Below, in pieces: positions 5,099 through 5,848 of a stretch of DNA of 5,848 bases. The stretch lies in the NCBI GenBank assembly GCA_947462425.1, contig CANHPI010000191.1, positions 1-5,848 on the forward strand, written 5' to 3'. The DNA is from Bacteroidota bacterium (GTDB lineage Bacteria > Bacteroidota > Bacteroidia > B-17B0 > B-17BO). Below the pieces are notes generated by a model. That model was not told the DNA's origin and made no database searches. It saw only the letters and a list, made by a program, of their open reading frames with translations. Every line of letters begins with the position of its first letter. The first letter of the stretch is position 1. Both the position numbers and the translations under genes were made by a program.

Positions 5099-5190
5099 AA
5101 TTTTTAATAATAATAGAAATTTAATTTACAGCCCCAATATTAACAAACATAAATGAAACAAATTAAACAAGAGATATAATAGATTAAAAA

Positions 5191-5848
5191 ATGATGGACT
5201 TTATTCAACAACTCAAACACAGAAATGACACTCTATTTTTTTATGGCTTGCTTTGTCTATTGCTATCAGTTATTTTTATAATTCTTACAAAATATACAAG
5301 TACACAGGTTTACAATGTAAATGCATGGTATAAACCATTTAAATTCGCTTTTTCGACATTTTTATTTGCATGGGCTATGGCTTGGTATTGCTATTATTTG
5401 CCAAATTTCAATATCAAACTATTTAATTGGTCAGTTATTGTTTTATTGGGTTTTGAAATTCTTTATATCGCATTTCAAGCAAGCAAGGGACAACTATCGC
5501 ATTATAATTTAAGCACACCTGTTTATTCCACTTTATATTCACTAATGGCATTAGCAGCCACTGCAGTAACATTATATACAGCATATATTGGACTATTATT
5601 TTTTAGGTACGATTTTCCAAACCTTCCAAATCATTACTTGTGGGCAATTCGTTTAAGTATTATCATTTTCGTAATTTTTTCTTTTGAAGGTTTTGCGATG
5701 GGGTCAAGACTAAATCATAGTGTTGGTGCATTGAACGATAATTCAAATTGGTTCATTATAGGTTGGAGCAAAACTGTTGGCGATTTAAGGGTTTCACATT
5801 TTATAGGAATGCACGCCTTGCAAGTATTGCCAATACTTTCCTACTACG
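5191..5848 (+). CDS. Multipass membrane protein, 5' part only (3' end outside window)
   Basis: The frame is open from the ATG at 5191 to the last base, giving 219 complete codons. A second ATG directly follows (5194), so either could be used. Hydrophobic segments lie at about residues 14-33, 51-68, 78-96, 115-138, 152-171 and from 202 onward, so at least five or six helices are expected in the inner membrane. Motifs that look conserved are NVNAWYKPFKFA (42-53), FQASKGQLSHYN (95-106), YSLMALAATAVTLYTAYIG (116-134), FSFEGFAMGSRLNHSVG (163-179) and GDLRVSHFIGMHALQVLPIL (197-216). The His, Arg and Asp residues in or near helices suggest a cofactor or proton-linked role, but that is a guess. I recall uncharacterised bacterial proteins with these motifs. 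No TAnnTTTG promoter is visible upstream. Confidence 0.88.
   Translation, partial: MMDFIQQLKHRNDTLFFYGLLCLLLSVIFIILTKYTSTQVYNVNAWYKPFKFAFSTFLFAWAMAWYCYYLPNFNIKLFNWSVIVLLGFEILYIAFQASKGQLSHYNLSTPVYSTLYSLMALAATAVTLYTAYIGLLFFRYDFPNLPNHYLWAIRLSIIIFVIFSFEGFAMGSRLNHSVGALNDNSNWFIIGWSKTVGDLRVSHFIGMHALQVLPILSYY

Noticed and set aside
5175..5180. TATAAT resembling a sigma-70 -10 box before the gene at 5191
   Set aside because: Bacteroidota housekeeping promoters use TAnnTTTG, no matching upstream element is present, and such hexamers are common in AT-rich DNA.
5321..5512. Open frame of 63 codons on the plus strand
   Set aside because: It is a shifted-frame shadow of the multipass membrane protein starting at 5191, whose frame is open to the window end and carries conserved-looking motifs.

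Overview
The window is clearly AT-rich, with every supported gene on the + strand. It looks like a piece of a Bacteroidota chromosome or metagenomic contig. Support for this: Bacteroidota-type short lipoprotein signal peptides, a TAnnTTTG promoter-like element before the gene at 693, almost no Shine-Dalgarno sequences, and protein families I recognise mainly from that phylum (DUF1801, an AHSA1-like SRPBCC protein, carboxypeptidase-regulatory-like lipoproteins, and uncharacterised multipass proteins). No rRNA, tRNA, transposase, integrase or CRISPR array is visible.

Layout from left to right. (1) The 3' end of an unrecognised cysteine-containing protein (1-450), then a 60-bp foldable attC-like site (509-568). 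(2) A three-gene block: a lipoprotein with a probable SRPBCC-like C-terminal half (693-1628), a possible decayed coding remnant (1645-1771), a DUF1801 protein (1772-2164) and an SRPBCC/AHSA1-like protein (2182-2640). It ends in a 325-bp gene-free stretch holding a 186-bp imperfect palindrome (2679-2864). (3) A single-gene unit with a small lipoprotein carrying a carboxypeptidase-regulatory-like fold (2966-3376), closed by another palindrome (3391-3490). (4) A three-helix membrane protein (3511-3951) followed closely by a lipoprotein with a regulatory-like domain plus a conserved uncharacterised C-terminal domain (3989-4954), then a weaker palindromic site (about 4978-5098). (5) The 5' part of a multipass membrane protein (5191 onward), cut by the window end.

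The main point of interest is between the genes. Three gene-free gaps contain imperfect palindromes of different length and stem sequence that end in the same right core, GTTATAG(G/C)CAA. Their left ends share AAA(C/A)CACTA, and a fourth, degraded gap has a similar left core. Unrelated small genes all point the same way between them. This is the architecture of an integron cassette array without its integrase in view (a CALIN-like array). Two of the right ends also share a 54-bp direct repeat (51 of 54 identical) that runs through the core and into the first codons of the membrane-protein gene, as if one copy were the stump of a duplicated cassette. The genes form no evident pathway. They read as accessory cargo: envelope lipoproteins, membrane proteins and small stand-alone domains. 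The cassette interpretation is inference from structure and needs comparison with other Bacteroidota sequences.
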